64,000 nucleotides of DNA from Streptomyces luomodiensis (lineage in GTDB: Bacteria > Actinomycetota > Actinomycetes > Streptomycetales > Streptomycetaceae), in NCBI RefSeq assembly GCF_031679605.1, contig NZ_CP117522.1, positions 3,782,001-3,846,000 on the forward strand, given 5' to 3'. Positions within the stretch are counted from its first letter, which is position 1; each line of letters begins with the position of its first letter. The notes below the pieces were generated by a model. It saw only the letters and a list, made by a program, of their open reading frames with translations, ran no database searches and was not told the origin of the DNA. Shown piece by piece: positions 51,527 through 58,373 of this stretch. The translations under genes and the position numbers were made by a program.

Positions 51527-52105
51527 CTACGGCTTCTCGCCCAGCGCTGCACGGAGCCAGTCGAGAGATCCCTGGTTCAGCAGTTCGTCAGCAAGGCGCT
51601 TGCCGGTTTCTGTCACCAACCGGCTACGGCTGTTGTCGACCCAGCGCTGGGCGTTTTCGTATCCCTGGGACAGGTATTCGAGTCCCTGTAGCAGACACTC
51701 GAGCTTATCTGCGTCGCGAGCGCATACCGCCTCGGGCGATTCCTTCGCTTCGTACTCGCCGACCCATGCCCGTACAGCGGAAGCGAGGCCCTCGGGCATG
51801 TCGACGGTCTGGTCAGCGGTCACCGCCTGCGGGTCGGGGCTGGGCGCGTACTTCTTGCCCAGGTAGTTCACGTCGCCAGTACGTGTCTCCTGCGAGTCAT
51901 GCCAGACGGCCATGAGAGCGGCTCGGGCAGGATCGGCGCCTTCCAGCTGGGCGATGATCGAGGCAATCAGCGAAGTGCGCCAGGCATGCTCAGCGACTGT
52001 TTCAGGGTCTCGCACACCAGCCATCCACCAGCCTGTCCTGCGGTTCTGCTTCAGCGCGCCAGCTTCGAACAGGAAGCGTGCCACCGCATGCAGGTCGTCA
52101 GCCAC
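51527..52105 (-). CDS. HD-domain phosphohydrolase (YfbR-like)
   Basis: 192 residues from GTG 52105, with AGGAG six bases upstream. The HD metal sites are RDPETVAEHAWRTSLIA (His), AVWHDSQETRTGDV (His-Asp) and CARDADKLECLLQGLEYL (Asp). YfbR/HDDC2-type enzymes dephosphorylate dNMPs. It is part of the accessory block after the tRNA-His. Substrate is inferred from family. Confidence 0.85.
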   Translation of the reverse strand: MADDLHAVARFLFEAGALKQNRRTGWWMAGVRDPETVAEHAWRTSLIASIIAQLEGADPARAALMAVWHDSQETRTGDVNYLGKKYAPSPDPQAVTADQTVDMPEGLASAVRAWVGEYEAKESPEAVCARDADKLECLLQGLEYLSQGYENAQRWVDNSRSRLVTETGKRLADELLNQGSLDWLRAALGEKP

Positions 52106-52463
52106 CGTCAACTCCTCTCACGCCTCAGCGAGGCGGATTGCGTACCGGATGCTCTCGAGCTCGCGGCGTGCGGGCGCGGAAATCTTCCGGCTATCCAACA
52201 TCACTGGCAGTCGTTCCCGGAGGGCGGTTGCGGCATCTCCTGAGCGGAGCGGCTCGGGCCTTGCGGCAAGCAGTGTCCATAGGGCGTGGACATTCAGATC
52301 GACGTATCCATGATGCGGTGCGAGCCCCGGCGCACACGACGGGAACGCAAGCCCAGCCCGAGATCCTCGGCGGCCTGCCGTTCCGTGTCCCCAATACCTC
52401 ATAAAAACCGATACAGTGCTCATCCCCCCACACGCCACATCCGTGTATACCCAGGGGGGAACC
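52106..52463. other. Region without a clear gene; partial open frame on minus strand
   Basis: On the minus strand a frame ending at 52118 contains a protein-like segment: YVDLNVHALWTLLAARPEPL, then ALRERLPVMLDSRKISAPARRELESIRYAIRLAEA. No start codon with a ribosome site is found, and the upstream part turns into noise. It may be the tail of a broken gene formerly coupled to the HD gene. The lipoprotein promoter lies at the right end. Confidence 0.35.
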
Positions 52464-53090
52464 ATGCGCGCCCGCGCCGTCGCCGTCATCGCCACCGCCG
52501 TCCTCTGCCTGTCTCTCGCCGCATGCGGCAGCGAGGACGACAAGGGCAGCGGCATCAGCACCAACCCCAAGACCGAGTCCTCCTCACAAGCCGCCTCCGC
52601 CGACGAGACCGCGGGCACCGAGGACACCAAGGACGCCAAGGACGCCGCCGCAGACGCATCCGAGCAGCCCGCGGACGCCCGCGTCGGGGACACCATCACG
52701 CTCTCGGGCCAAGAGGACGGCGAACAGCTCGACGTCACCATGAAGAAGTGGCTGGACCCCGCCAAGAGCGCGGATGAGTTCACCACGCCCGGGGCCGGCA
52801 AGCGCTGGGTCGCGGTTCAGGTCCAGCTCACCAACACCGGCACCGCCACGTACAGCGACAGCCCGTCCAACGGTCTCCAGGCCGTGGACACCGACGGCCA
52901 GCGGTTCGACGCCACGTTCGCCGACATCACGGCCGGCCCGCAGATGACCTCCGACCTCAAGCTCCCGGCGGGTGACAAGGCACTCGGCTGGGTCGTCCTC
53001 GAGGTACCCGAGGCATCGAAGATCGCCACGCTGCAGTTCACGATGAACAGTGGCTTCGCCGACGAGACCGGCCAGTGGAAGATCGGCTAG
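52464..53090 (+). CDS. DUF4352-type secreted lipoprotein
   Basis: 208 residues; ATG 52464 follows GGGGGGAACC. The signal peptide MRARAVAVIATAVLCLSLAAC ends in a lipobox LAAC. An acidic Ser/Thr/Glu linker (about 22-72) is followed by a beta-rich domain (about 75-208): VGDTITLSGQEDGEQLDVTMKKW, WVAVQVQLTNTGTATYSDSPSNG, LPAGDKALGWVVLEVPEAS. This is the immunoglobulin-like DUF4352 fold. Such lipoproteins sit on the outer face of the membrane; function unknown. The 53106 gene on the opposite strand is convergent. Confidence 0.85.
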   Translation: MRARAVAVIATAVLCLSLAACGSEDDKGSGISTNPKTESSSQAASADETAGTEDTKDAKDAAADASEQPADARVGDTITLSGQEDGEQLDVTMKKWLDPAKSADEFTTPGAGKRWVAVQVQLTNTGTATYSDSPSNGLQAVDTDGQRFDATFADITAGPQMTSDLKLPAGDKALGWVVLEVPEASKIATLQFTMNSGFADETGQWKIG

Positions 53091-53105
53091 TCGCCGCTGC
53101 CGGGG

Positions 53106-53462
53106 CTACTCCACCGGCTCCACCAGGAGAGTGGTGTGCTGGTTGTCATAGCCCTCCACCATCACGAGGGCACAGGCCGTGACCACCGCCTGATAGACCC
53201 GGCTCACCTGGAGGTCGCCGCGGGGGACCAGCGGATACGGGCGGAGCAGGAGGCCACCGTTGCCCCCGCGGCTGGCGTGCACGTGGTTCATGTACCGGAT
53301 GCCGGTGTCCAGGTCGAGAACGACTGGGTACTGGCACGGGTCGGCCCACGTCGGGGGCTTGTACCGCTTCTTCTCCGGCCGTGTGTCGGCGAACTCGGTG
53401 ACCTCGATCTTGTGTCCCGCGGGTATCGCGGCGGGATAGTTCAGGGCGAGTGTTAAGGCCAT
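53106..53462 (-). CDS. Hypothetical protein with a TTA codon at position 3
   Basis: 118 residues from ATG 53462: MALTLALNYPAAIPAGHKIEV. Codon 3 is TTA, so translation should depend on bldA. A core with LDLDTGIRYMNHVHASRGGNGGLLLRPYPLVPRGDLQVSRVYQAVVTACALVMVEGYDNQHTTLLVE has beta-strand character, with no membrane or catalytic motifs known to me. Its 51-codon longer version to 53513 has no ribosome site. The gene is convergent with the lipoprotein gene. Confidence 0.55.
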   Translation of the reverse strand: MALTLALNYPAAIPAGHKIEVTEFADTRPEKKRYKPPTWADPCQYPVVLDLDTGIRYMNHVHASRGGNGGLLLRPYPLVPRGDLQVSRVYQAVVTACALVMVEGYDNQHTTLLVEPVE

Positions 53463-53488
53463 GTGGTGAGCGTAAACCGCCCGCCCGG

Positions 53489-53866
53489 TCAAGCAGCGGA
53501 TTGCGGGATGCACACCCCGCCGTCGACCGTGCCGTGCGCCGCCTCGATGACGGCCTCGAGGCGGTCGCGGGTCATGGCCAGGTCGGCCATCTGGGCGTTG
53601 ATGCGGTCGCGTTCGGCGGCCAGGCGGGCGAGGATGTCGGGGGTGGCGATACCGGTGTGGGTACAGGGGAGGAGTTCGCGGAGGACCTTGCTCGACAGGC
53701 CCGCGGCGTAGAGGTGCTGGATGAACAGCACGCGCTCGACCGCGGTGTCGGGGTAGTGACGCTGGCCGCTGGGGCTGCGCTCCGAGGCGAGCAGCTCCTG
53801 CTCCTCGTAGTAGCGCAGCGCTCGCACGCTGACACCCGTGCGAGCGGCGAGTTCTCCGATGCGCAC
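53489..53866 (-). CDS. MerR-family regulator
   Basis: 125 residues from GTG 53866, with AGGAG five bases upstream. The winged HTH is VRIGELAARTGVSVRALRYYEEQELLASERSPSGQRHY. A coiled-coil dimerisation helix (AAERDRINAQMADLAMTRDRLEAVIEAAHG) follows, with cysteines C87 (LLPCTHTG) and C119 (GVCIPQ). It may sense redox or small molecules; it is not a metal-type MerR by C-terminal motif. It ends before the hypothetical gene at 53462, possibly co-transcribed. Confidence 0.88.
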   Translation of the reverse strand: MRIGELAARTGVSVRALRYYEEQELLASERSPSGQRHYPDTAVERVLFIQHLYAAGLSSKVLRELLPCTHTGIATPDILARLAAERDRINAQMADLAMTRDRLEAVIEAAHGTVDGGVCIPQSAA

Positions 53867-53897
53867 CGTGACTCCTGCCTCTGACGTCAGGGAGGTT

Positions 53898-54242
53898 TCA
53901 GGATAGTCGCGGTGCGGGCTCGTCGGCGCGCTCGGTGCGCTGGACCTCGTCCTTGAGGAGCAGGGAGAGGAGCGAGGCCACGGGGAGCCCGGCTTCGGCC
54001 GGGTGGCGCAGGACCTTCCCCGGCTCGATGCGGTACGTGTTGGTGCGCCCCTCACGGGTGTGGGACAGATATCCGTCCTGCTCCAGGTCAACGATGATCT
54101 TCTGGACGGCACGCTCCGTCAGCCGACAGTGCGCGGCGATGTCGCGGATACGCACGTTCGGGTCATCGGCGATCGCGGCCAGGACGCGGGCGTGGTTGGT
54201 CAGGAATGTCCATCCGGTGTGCGACTCAGCAGCTCCTCCCAT
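53898..54242 (-). CDS. Winged-helix (MarR-like) regulator
   Basis: 114 residues. The HTH region is LTNHARVLAAIADDPNVRIRDIAAHCRLTERAVQKIIVDLEQDGYLSHTREGRTNTYRI, a standard winged helix. The C-terminus is short: SLLLKDEVQRTERADEP. It is upstream of the MerR gene on the same strand with a 31-base gap. The start ATG 54242 has no obvious ribosome site. GGAGGAG occurs just inside the gene instead, so a start slightly downstream cannot be ruled out. Confidence 0.8.
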   Translation of the reverse strand: MGGAAESHTGWTFLTNHARVLAAIADDPNVRIRDIAAHCRLTERAVQKIIVDLEQDGYLSHTREGRTNTYRIEPGKVLRHPAEAGLPVASLLSLLLKDEVQRTERADEPAPRLS

Positions 54243-54372
54243 GGCTGCATGATATTGCCGAGACGACGAACGTACCTAGAAACATGAATCACGTTTCGTG
54301 TAAAGCAGGTCGTGTGACACCGGCGCGGCGACCCCGAGGAAAGACAGACAGGTGCACGCACGAGAGGCCATC

Positions 54373-54792
54373 ATGCCCGAGTCCGGACACCACCCGCCGC
54401 ACAGGCCCATGAACGACGCGGCACCCGGCACATCGGCCGACTCGACGCCGCCGTACCCGTCCGCCCTCCTCACCGACAGCTACTCGGAGGGGCCCCGGAA
54501 GGTCGTCATGGTCCGGGGCGAAGTGGACTACGAGACCGCCCCCGCCCTGACCGCCGCCCTGCGCGAGGCCCTGCGCACGTCCGCCGACGGTGTCGACCTG
54601 GACCTCGACGCGGTGCGGTTCTGGGACTGCTCGGCCCTCAACGCGCTGCTGAGGCTGCGCCGAGAGGCGCTCGCGCACGGCAAGACGGTCACCGTCCGTT
54701 CCGCGAGTCGCTTCGTCAGGCGAGTCCTCACCCTGACCGGTACATCGCCGCTGTTCCGGCTCCCGGGCGGCGGCACCGACGCGGTGGTCTGA
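54373..54792 (+). CDS. STAS-domain anti-sigma factor antagonist
   Basis: 139 residues from ATG 54373, which has GAGAGG five bases upstream. A 30-residue variable N-terminus precedes the STAS fold: VVMVRGEVDYETAPALTAALREAL, then VDLDLDAVRFWDCSALNALLRLRREA, where the Ser in DCSAL is the usual phosphorylation site. These proteins bind anti-sigma kinases such as the HATPase type. The partner is not adjacent; an HATPase occurs at 20434 but is far away. Confidence 0.87.
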   Translation: MPESGHHPPHRPMNDAAPGTSADSTPPYPSALLTDSYSEGPRKVVMVRGEVDYETAPALTAALREALRTSADGVDLDLDAVRFWDCSALNALLRLRREALAHGKTVTVRSASRFVRRVLTLTGTSPLFRLPGGGTDAVV

Positions 54793-54817
54793 GCCGCCGG
54801 GTCCCGGGGCCGGCCGG

Positions 54818-55615
54818 TCACGCCTCCTTCTCGCTCCCGCTCCCGTTCTCGCTCTCGTTCTTGCTCTCGTTCTTGCTCTCGTTCTCGATGGCCGCGGCGA
54901 TCCGGGCCAGCACCTGGGCGATGTTCTCCGCGGCGGCGGCCTTGTCGATGCCGAGGCCGCTCAGCAGGCCCGAGCCGCCCTCGTGTTCGAGGAGGGCGAG
55001 GAGGATGTGCTCGGTGCCGATGTAGTTGTGGCCCAGCCGCAGGGCCTCGCGGAAGGTGAGTTCCAGCACCTTGCGGGCGCCCGCGTCGTACGGAATGAGC
55101 TCCGGCACCTCCTCGGCGGCCGGGGGCAGCGCCTCGGTGGCCGCCTGGCGGACGGTGTCCAGCGTGACACCCTGGGCGAGGATCGCCTTCGCGGCGAGGC
55201 CGTCCGGCTCGTGGAGGAGGCCCAGGACCAGGTGCTCGGGGCGGACCTCGCCGTTGACGGCGGCGCGGGCCTCGTTCGTCGCCGCCATCACGACGTTCTT
55301 GGCCCGCGGGGTGTAGCGGCTGAAGCCCTGGCCGGGGTCGAGGTCCGACGACTCGCCGGGCGCCTTGGGGACGAAGCGCTTCTGGGCCGCCTGCCGCGTC
55401 ACCCCCATGCTCTTGCCGATGTCGGTCCAGGAGGCGCCGGAGCGGCGGGCCTGGTCCACGAAGTGGCCGATGAGGTGGTCGGCCACCTCGCCGAGGTGCT
55501 CGGCGGCGATCACGGCGTCGGAGAGCTGCTCGAGGGCGTCGGTGTGGACCTTCTTGATGGCCTCGATCAGATCGTCGAGGCGCACGGAATGGGTGAGTCC
55601 GACTGGATTCGTCAT
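54818..55615 (-). CDS. Clp N-terminal-domain protein with HTH-like segment
   Basis: 265 residues. The N-terminal part (about 1-85) has a helix-turn-helix-like RRSGASWTDIGKSMGVTRQAAQKRF. Two Clp_N repeats follow (about 95-240): YTPRAKNVVMAATNEARAAVNGEVRPEHLVLGLL and LTFREALRLGHNYIGTEHILLALLEHEG. There is no AAA+ domain, so it is not a Clp ATPase. It could be a DNA-binding regulator or adaptor of the ClpC system. Two identical-type palindromes start one base upstream of its ATG, suggesting self-control. The C-terminus is a (NESK)n repeat from a 12-bp DNA array. Confidence 0.85.
   Translation of the reverse strand: MTNPVGLTHSVRLDDLIEAIKKVHTDALEQLSDAVIAAEHLGEVADHLIGHFVDQARRSGASWTDIGKSMGVTRQAAQKRFVPKAPGESSDLDPGQGFSRYTPRAKNVVMAATNEARAAVNGEVRPEHLVLGLLHEPDGLAAKAILAQGVTLDTVRQAATEALPPAAEEVPELIPYDAGARKVLELTFREALRLGHNYIGTEHILLALLEHEGGSGLLSGLGIDKAAAAENIAQVLARIAAAIENESKNESKNESENGSGSEKEA
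54851..54886 (-). repeat. 12-bp tandem repeat at the ClpN protein end
   Basis: GCTCTCGTTCTT occurs at 54851 and 54863, with a one-base variant at 54875. It encodes repeats of Asn-Glu-Ser-Lys near the C-terminus. Confidence 0.75.
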
Positions 55616-55662
55616 GTGTCAACCATAGGTTGACACCCGCGGAGCGTCAACCCCGGGTTGAC
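55616..55662. promoter_or_regulatory. Two palindromic operators at the ClpN-protein gene start
   Basis: Site 1 (55616-55636) has perfect 9-bp arms GTGTCAACC and GGTTGACAC around ATA. Site 2 (55646-55662) has perfect arms GTCAACCC and GGGTTGAC around one base. Their centres are 28 bases apart. Site 1 begins one base beyond the ATG, so binding would block transcription or sit in the leader. Confidence 0.7.
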
Positions 55663-55700
55663 ACCAGACCGTTCCATGCGGCTGTGACAGGGTGCGGGGT

Positions 55701-56183
55701 ATGAACTCTGATGCGCCGACGGTCCGTTGCGACCGTTACCTGGAGGACTACCGGCCCGGGGAAAGCCACGACTGCGGCTCGGTCACGGTCACGGAGGAGG
55801 AGATCGTCGAGTTCGCGACGCGGTTCGATCCGCAGTTCTTCCACGTCGACCCCGAGGCGGCGGCCGACGGCCCGTTCGGCGGCCTCATCGCGAGCGGTTG
55901 GCACACCACGGCGCTGATGATGCGGCTGTACGCCGACCACTACCTCTCCCCCGTCGCGAGCCTGGGCGGTCCGGGCGTGGACGAGCTGCGCTGGACCGCC
56001 CCGGTCCGGCCGGGGGACACGCTCCGGCTGCGCGTGACCGTCCTGGAGGCCCGGCCGTCGCGGTCCAAGCCCGACCGCGGGATTCTGCGCAGCCGGGTCG
56101 AGATGACCAATCAGCGCCAGGAGACGGTGCTCCGGCTCACCGTGCTCAACATGCTGCGCGTCCGGCCGGCGGACAGCGGCTGA
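55701..56183 (+). CDS. MaoC-like (R)-hydratase/dehydratase
   Basis: 160 residues from ATG 55701. The hot-dog hydratase motif is VTEEEIVEFATRFDPQFFHVDPEAAADGPFGGLIASGWHT, with the catalytic Asp and His (FDPQFFHVD). It ends with RLTVLNMLRVRP. MaoC proteins hydrate enoyl-CoA or related thioesters. The upstream region carries the double palindromes of the divergent ClpN gene, so both could be controlled together. The ribosome site is weak. Confidence 0.88.
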   Translation: MNSDAPTVRCDRYLEDYRPGESHDCGSVTVTEEEIVEFATRFDPQFFHVDPEAAADGPFGGLIASGWHTTALMMRLYADHYLSPVASLGGPGVDELRWTAPVRPGDTLRLRVTVLEARPSRSKPDRGILRSRVEMTNQRQETVLRLTVLNMLRVRPADSG

Positions 56184-56199
56184 GCCCGCGGCCGTGGCT

Positions 56200-56460
56200 T
56201 CACCGCGCCGAACGGCGCCGCGGCCAGAACGTGGTCCAGGTGAACTTGTCGCCGCCCACCCACCGGACCACGTCCGGGTCGTCCAGGTCCACGTCGTCCA
56301 GGCCGACCTCGCGGGCGATCTCGATGACGTCCAGCACCGAGTGCGCCTTGCCCGCCAGCTCACCGGCGATCTCGACCAGCCGGAACGGGGGGTCGTTCGG
56401 CTGGACGCCGAGCACCACGATCGGAGGCCGGTGGATGCGCGGGGCCTGGGATTCGGTCAT
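56200..56460 (-). CDS. Conserved small hypothetical protein
   Basis: 86 residues from ATG 56460: MTESQAPRIHRPPIVVLGV, then NDPPFRLVEIAGELAGKAHSVLDVIEIAREVGLDDVDLDDPDVVRWVGG. It looks globular, with acidic loops and a conserved-type core, and has a short basic end (FWPRRRSAR). No known domain. GGGA lies six bases before the start. It is convergent with the MaoC gene, 16 bases away. Confidence 0.6.
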   Translation of the reverse strand: MTESQAPRIHRPPIVVLGVQPNDPPFRLVEIAGELAGKAHSVLDVIEIAREVGLDDVDLDDPDVVRWVGGDKFTWTTFWPRRRSAR

Positions 56461-56651
56461 ATGTCCCAGGTTGCGCCCCACGTCCCCGCGCCGCACCTCA
56501 GACCCGCCGGGCGGGCGGCTCGGGCGGGCACGCGTGGCTCGGAGGGGCACCGGACGGGCGGCCCGGACGCCCCGGACGCCCCGGACGGCCGGGGACACTC
56601 CGTCGGACCACCCGGCTCGCCCGCCTCCACGGTGCGGCCCACGATGGCACG

Positions 56652-58286
56652 GTGGACGGAGAAGATGGCCGCATAGCCGGCGGGCTGGGCCGCCGGGGCT
56701 TCCTCGGAGCCGCCGCCGCGGCGGGTGCCGGGGCCGCCGGGATGGCCGCGACGGGCTGCGACTCCTCGGCCGAACGGAACGGCGGCCACCGCGCCCGCCC
56801 GTCCCGTCGCGGCGACGCCGCGCGCCGCGCGGAGGAGGCGGAGCGGGCCCGGCCGGGCGATGCCGACTGGCGCATCCGCTCGACGGGGCCGCCCGATGCC
56901 ATCGAGGGCTACGCCGACCGGGTGAGCGTCCTGCCCGGTGAGGAGTTCGGGCTGTACGTGTCGACCACGGCCCCCGCCTTCCGCGTATCGGCCTACCGGA
57001 TCGGCTGGTACGACGGGGCGCAGGCACGGCTGGTGTGGCGGTCGGGCCGGGTGGCCGGCCGGAAGCAGGGCGTGCCGCTGTTCCTCGACGCCACCCGCAC
57101 GGTGCGGGCCGACTGGGACCGCTCGCTCCGCGTCCGCACCCGGAACTGGCCGGAGGGCGCGTATCTGCTGCGGCTGGACGCCTCGAACCGCCATCAGCGC
57201 TATGTGCCGCTGATCGTGCGCTCACGGCAGGCGCGGGGCCGGACGGTGCTGATGCACGCACCGGCCACCTGGCAGGCGTACAACACCTGGGGCGGCTTCA
57301 GCCTCTACCAGGGCCAGGACGGTGCCTACGGGACGCGTTCGCTGGCCGTCAGCTTCGACCGGCCGTACGCGGGCAGCGGGGCGGAGAAGTTCCTGGTCTA
57401 CGAGCGGGCCCTGGTCGTCCTCGCCGAACGGCTGGGCCTGCCGCTCGCGTACACCACGGGGATGGACGTCCATCTGGACCCGGCCGTGCTGCGGGGCGCC
57501 TCGGCCGTCATATCGCTCGGCCACGACGAGTACTGGACCCCTCAGCAGCGGCAGTACGTGACCCGGGCCCGGGACGACGGGACCAACCTGGCCTTCCTCG
57601 GCGCCAACACCTGCTTCCGCCGCATCCGGCTGGCCCCCGGCCCCGGGGGTGCGCCCGCGCGCACCGTGATCTGCTACAAGACCGCCTACCGTGACGATCC
57701 GTATCTGGTGTCCCACCGCGACCTGGTGACCACCGACTTCCGCCAGGCCCCCGCGCCCGATCCCGAGTCCTCGCTGACCGGCGTCCTCTACGAGGGCTAT
57801 CCGACGGACGCCCCGTACGTGGTCCTGGACAGCGGCCACTGGCTGTTCGCCGGGACCGGGGTGGACGAGGGCGACTCCTTCGACCACCTGGTGGGCGTGG
57901 AGTACGACCGGGTCACCCCGGGCGACCCCACCCCGGCGCCGCTGCGGATCATCGCCCACTCCCCCGTGGTCTGCCGGGGGCGGCACAGCCACTCCGACTC
58001 CGCGTACTACACCGTGCCGAGCGGGGCGGGGGTCTTCGCCTCGGGCACGATGCGCTGGGTGGAGGCCCTGATGGCCGGGACCCGGGAGAACGGGCGCAAC
58101 CACGGGATGGACGCGCGCACCGGGGCCTTCGTCACCCGCACCACGGAGAACCTGCTGCGCGCCTTCGCGGCGGGGCCCTGCGGCCGGACCAGGCCCAAGC
58201 CGAAGGACAACGTGCGCGCGGTGTACGAGGCCGGGACACGGCTGTCCTGGCCCGAGGCCGACACGGGGACGACGGAACGGACCTAG
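56652..58286 (+). CDS. N,N-dimethylformamidase beta-like Tat lipoprotein
   Basis: 544 residues from GTG 56652. The N-terminus GRRGFLGAAAAAGAGAAGMAATGC has twin Arg and a lipobox cysteine, suggesting Tat export and lipid anchoring. The main domain matches the C-terminal part of the dimethylformamidase large subunit: VSAYRIGWYDG, PATWQAYNTWGGFSLYQ, VISLGHDEYWTPQQR and FLGANTCFRRIR. FLGANTC and AYNTWGG are family hallmarks. Activity is uncertain, as the enzyme's iron ligands (two Tyr and a Glu) cannot be mapped without alignment. No ribosome site is seen before the GTG. The gene faces the GH48 gene across a strong hairpin. Confidence 0.72.
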   Translation: MDGEDGRIAGGLGRRGFLGAAAAAGAGAAGMAATGCDSSAERNGGHRARPSRRGDAARRAEEAERARPGDADWRIRSTGPPDAIEGYADRVSVLPGEEFGLYVSTTAPAFRVSAYRIGWYDGAQARLVWRSGRVAGRKQGVPLFLDATRTVRADWDRSLRVRTRNWPEGAYLLRLDASNRHQRYVPLIVRSRQARGRTVLMHAPATWQAYNTWGGFSLYQGQDGAYGTRSLAVSFDRPYAGSGAEKFLVYERALVVLAERLGLPLAYTTGMDVHLDPAVLRGASAVISLGHDEYWTPQQRQYVTRARDDGTNLAFLGANTCFRRIRLAPGPGGAPARTVICYKTAYRDDPYLVSHRDLVTTDFRQAPAPDPESSLTGVLYEGYPTDAPYVVLDSGHWLFAGTGVDEGDSFDHLVGVEYDRVTPGDPTPAPLRIIAHSPVVCRGRHSHSDSAYYTVPSGAGVFASGTMRWVEALMAGTRENGRNHGMDARTGAFVTRTTENLLRAFAAGPCGRTRPKPKDNVRAVYEAGTRLSWPEADTGTTERT

Positions 58287-58299
58287 CGCAGAGCGAGAG

Positions 58300-58330
58300 C
58301 GGCGGGGCTCCCGGTCCGGGAGCCCCGCCG
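58300..58330. terminator. Bidirectional hairpin between the DMFase-like and GH48 genes
   Basis: CGGCGGGGCTCCC (58300-58312) pairs exactly with GGGAGCCCCGCCG (58318-58330), a 13-bp stem and 5-base loop. No U-tract. It is placed between convergent genes. Confidence 0.7.
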
Positions 58331-58373
58331 TGGTGCGGTGGTGGCCGGCTGACGACCTGCCCAGCTGATCCGA

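Noticed and set aside
52118..52463. Minus-strand gene ending at 52118
   Set aside because: The last 60 codons look protein-like, but no start codon with a ribosome site exists and upstream sequence degrades. It is described only as an open frame.
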